From contig CACXYG010000048.1 in NCBI GenBank assembly GCA_902771745.1, positions 1-8,559 of the forward strand: a DNA stretch of 8,559 bases. The letters run 5' to 3'. This document shows positions 7,053 through 8,559 of the stretch, one piece after another; within the stretch, counting starts at the first letter, position 1, and the number at the start of each line of letters is the position of its first letter. This DNA is from an uncultured Erysipelotrichaceae bacterium. Its GTDB lineage: Bacteria > Bacillota_I > Bacilli_A > RFN20 > CAG-288. The translations under genes and the position numbers were made by a program. The notes under the pieces were generated by a model. The model was not told the origin of the DNA. It saw only the letters and a list, made by a program, of their open reading frames with translations, and made no database searches.

Positions 7053-7058
7053 CCTCCT
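7053..7058 (-). promoter_or_regulatory. Shine-Dalgarno site that fixes the deoD start
   Basis: A perfect AGGAGG on the minus strand lies 7 bases before the ATG at 7045. No comparable site precedes the upstream in-frame ATG at 7108. Confidence 0.9.
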
Positions 7059-7079
7059 AAATCGTATTTACGTGATTCA

Positions 7080-7088
7080 ATTTTAGCA
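7080..7088 (-). promoter_or_regulatory. Possible extended -10 promoter of deoD
   Basis: TGCTAAAAT on the minus strand is an extended -10 (TGn plus TAAAAT, one change from TATAAT). Only a weak -35 (TGAAAG) lies 16 bases upstream. Transcription would start near 7073, leaving a leader of under 30 bases with the AGGAGG. No other good promoter was seen in 7046-7250. Confidence 0.45.
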
Positions 7089-7129
7089 CGAATAAAGACG
7101 ACTTTCATTTTGTTTCGTGTCTTTCTTCA

Positions 7130-7144
7130 TTTTGACTATCAAAA
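7130..7144. promoter_or_regulatory. Short palindrome upstream of the deoD promoter
   Basis: TTTTGA-nnn-TCAAAA is a perfect 6-bp inverted repeat with a 3-base centre, about 40 bases upstream of the proposed -10. It could be an operator or activator site for nucleoside-responsive control. In AT-rich intergenic DNA a palindrome of this size can also occur by chance. Confidence 0.3.
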
Positions 7145-7250
7145 CCTATCAACAATAAAGTTCCTTCAATATTCTTGTTCTCATCGTCACCAATTGACCA
7201 TAAGTCAGTCAAAATAAGGAAAGAGACGAAAAAAACATTTTGTATGTATA

Positions 7251-7277
7251 AAAAGATGGTAGCTTTCGCTACCATCT
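7251..7277 (-). terminator. Rho-independent terminator of the beta-helix protein gene
   Basis: A 10-bp perfect stem pairs 7277-7268 with 7263-7254 around a 4-nt loop (7264-7267). On the minus strand it is followed by a T-rich run from about 7254 leftwards (TTTTTATA). It sits 8 bases past the TAA at 7286-7288 and separates this gene from deoD. Confidence 0.88.
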
Positions 7278-7285
7278 GATTTGCG

Positions 7286-8559
7286 TTAGAATCCCGGGCC
7301 TCCGCCTTGGTTTCCGCCACCGCCATGATTACCGCCAGAGACGTTGGAGTACAAGTAACTGGAACTGAAATCTAAAGTCGTGCTAGAAGAGCCGACCGTC
7401 AAGGTATAAGTGCTACCTTTCTTCAAATCCGCAGAAGAGTAATTCACTGCTGAGAAGGACTTGCTGACCGTATAAGAGAAGCCGTCCGAACAGGTGATCT
7501 TCGTACCGCTAGAACCAGAAGCGCTGACTAGAGCTGCGCCTTGGGTTGCGGTAGTGAAATTCACCGCCATATCCGAAGTGCCAATGGCGAGTAAGGTTCC
7601 GCCAGTAATAGAAGCCGTGGCATTACTATCACCATAGTCTAAAGCGCCGTTACCAGAAGAGGTTGGGCCTTCGACAATGATATAACCACCCTTGATATAT
7701 AAGTCGCCGTTGGAATCAAGACCATCACCGGTGGAATTGACATAGACGGTACCACCAGAGATGGTTAACGTACCAGTAGAAGAAGAGAACTGACTGGTTG
7801 TCGTAGAGGTCGTATCACTACCACCAGCAGCATTAAAGCCATCATCAGAGGCGGTGACAGAGACCGTACCACCAGAGACGTCGATGGTTGTAGCTTCTAA
7901 ACCCTCATAGGATTTTGAAACAGTGACTTCACCACCAGAGATGGATAAGGTGGAGTCAGCGTGCACGCCATCATCACTACTCGACAAGGTATAAGTACCA
8001 TCGGTAATAGAGATAGAGGCACCAGCATGTAAAGCATCATCACTAGAAGAGATGGTGACCGTAGCATCACCAGCATAGATATCACCATCACTCTTGATAC
8101 CTTTGGTGGATTCACTGCCAACCGACTTGGAAGAACCACCACCAGCGGTGATGTTGACACTACCACCAGCCAAGGTGGCATAGTTATTGACGTCGATACC
8201 ATCATAAGAAGCCGTGATGGTCAAAGAACCACTATCGATATAGAAGAAGCCTTTATCGGTCTCATCACTTTCCACATGGATACCATCATGACCGGCATTC
8301 AAGGTGGTAGTACCACCACCGATTCTGACAGAATCGTTGACATCGAATGCTTTTTCAGTCGCGGTGACAGAAAGGGTGGCACCCGTGATCTTAAGGTCGT
8401 TTTTACAAACGATACCATGGATACTTCCTTTGACAGTCAACGTACCAGAACCATTGATGGTCAAATCATCTCTAGCATGAATAGCTCCGTCAATTGTGGC
8501 GCTATCATAAGTGACAGAGCTGGTATAGGTGGAAGTGATGGTATTGGTTCCCTTAGCCT
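7286..8559 (-). CDS. Carbohydrate-binding beta-helix protein (Cthe_2159-like, PF14262 type), N-terminus outside the window
   Basis: The frame is open to the right edge, so the true start and any signal peptide or lipobox are not visible. The 424 or so residues seen begin inside the helix domain: GAIHARDDLTINGSGTLTV is a typical opening turn. Repeated strand-turn units of about 20 residues follow, of the form SGGxVTVxSxDDGxxA (for example SSSDDALHAGASISITDG and SSDDGVHADSTLSISGG). Cthe_2159 of Clostridium thermocellum is a right-handed parallel beta-helix that binds acidic polysaccharides such as polygalacturonate, with calcium in the Asp-rich turns; a similar surface role is inferred here. 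After the helix comes a shorter Ser/Thr-rich beta region, then a Gly-rich tail, GGNHGGGGNQGGGPGF. No LPXTG or C-terminal membrane anchor is present, so any surface attachment must lie at the missing N-terminus. The internal TTG at 8464 is not the start. Confidence 0.87.
   Translation of the reverse strand, partial: AKGTNTITSTYTSSVTYDSATIDGAIHARDDLTINGSGTLTVKGSIHGIVCKNDLKITGATLSVTATEKAFDVNDSVRIGGGTTTLNAGHDGIHVESDETDKGFFYIDSGSLTITASYDGIDVNNYATLAGGSVNITAGGGSSKSVGSESTKGIKSDGDIYAGDATVTISSSDDALHAGASISITDGTYTLSSSDDGVHADSTLSISGGEVTVSKSYEGLEATTIDVSGGTVSVTASDDGFNAAGGSDTTSTTTSQFSSSTGTLTISGGTVYVNSTGDGLDSNGDLYIKGGYIIVEGPTSSGNGALDYGDSNATASITGGTLLAIGTSDMAVNFTTATQGAALVSASGSSGTKITCSDGFSYTVSKSFSAVNYSSADLKKGSTYTLTVGSSSTTLDFSSSYLYSNVSGGNHGGGGNQGGGPGF
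7740..8340 (-). repeat. Degenerate repeats encoding beta-helix coils
   Basis: At DNA level the plus strand shows recurring accaccagag cores at 7751, 7868 and 7931, with looser accaccag copies between about 7800 and 8310. They encode SGG-type turns on the minus strand. Spacing is multiples of the coil length rather than a fixed unit, so these are protein-structure repeats, not a CRISPR or tandem satellite. Confidence 0.6.

Noticed and set aside
7046..7108. A 21-residue N-terminal extension of DeoD
   Set aside because: DeoD homologues begin at MPTPH, the AGGAGG sits before the ATG at 7045, and the extension covers the proposed promoter.
7105..7326. A 73-residue minus-strand reading frame
   Set aside because: It overlaps the end of the beta-helix gene, reads through that gene's terminator and has no ribosome site or recognisable sequence.
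7740..8340. Possible CRISPR array or satellite in the repeat-rich region
   Set aside because: The repeats are short, degenerate and in frame with a beta-helix protein; there are no constant repeats with unique spacers.

Overview
The window joins two stretches of different base composition. Bases 1 to about 766 are GC-rich (36 of the first 60 bases are G or C). They carry the 3' end of a plus-strand ABC-transporter ATPase gene and its terminator. From about 770 to the right end the DNA is visibly less GC-rich (25 of 60 at 2041-2100), and every gene is on the minus strand. The gene content on the right suggests an anaerobic, fermentative gut- or mouth-type Bacillota, possibly Erysipelotrichia, with low confidence: acyl-CoA dehydratase activase and dehydratase proteins, DeoD, and a Cthe_2159-like beta-helix protein.

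Reading the minus strand from right to left, there are three transcription blocks. (1) A beta-helix carbohydrate-binding-like protein enters from beyond the right edge and ends at 7286 with a strong terminator at 7251-7277. (2) deoD (purine nucleoside phosphorylase) is followed directly (TAA abutting ATG) by a small membrane-anchored protein with a degenerate NERD-like fold. (3) A near-consensus promoter at 5636-5664, with a perfect AT-rich palindrome at its start point, drives a membrane protein of unknown function. This gene overlaps by 4 bp a 991-residue protein with two activase domains and a DUF2229 domain. One base later comes a 2-hydroxyacyl-CoA dehydratase-family protein.

Block 3 looks like an ATP-driven low-potential electron-transfer system. 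The activase-type ATPase would hydrolyse ATP to push an electron onto an iron-sulfur partner of the HgdB/HgdD or double-cubane type. The translational coupling of an unknown six-helix membrane protein to this pair is the most interesting functional lead.

The dehydratase reading frame loses family-like character near base 768 and runs into the GC-rich segment, stopping inside the terminator of the convergent ABC gene. The gene is therefore broken there, either by a real recombination or transfer event or by a chimeric assembly join. The sequence alone cannot decide between these, and the second is a serious possibility.

No tRNA, rRNA, CRISPR array or insertion sequence was seen. No gene-free stretch exceeds 300 bases; the longest is about 240 bases (7046-7285).
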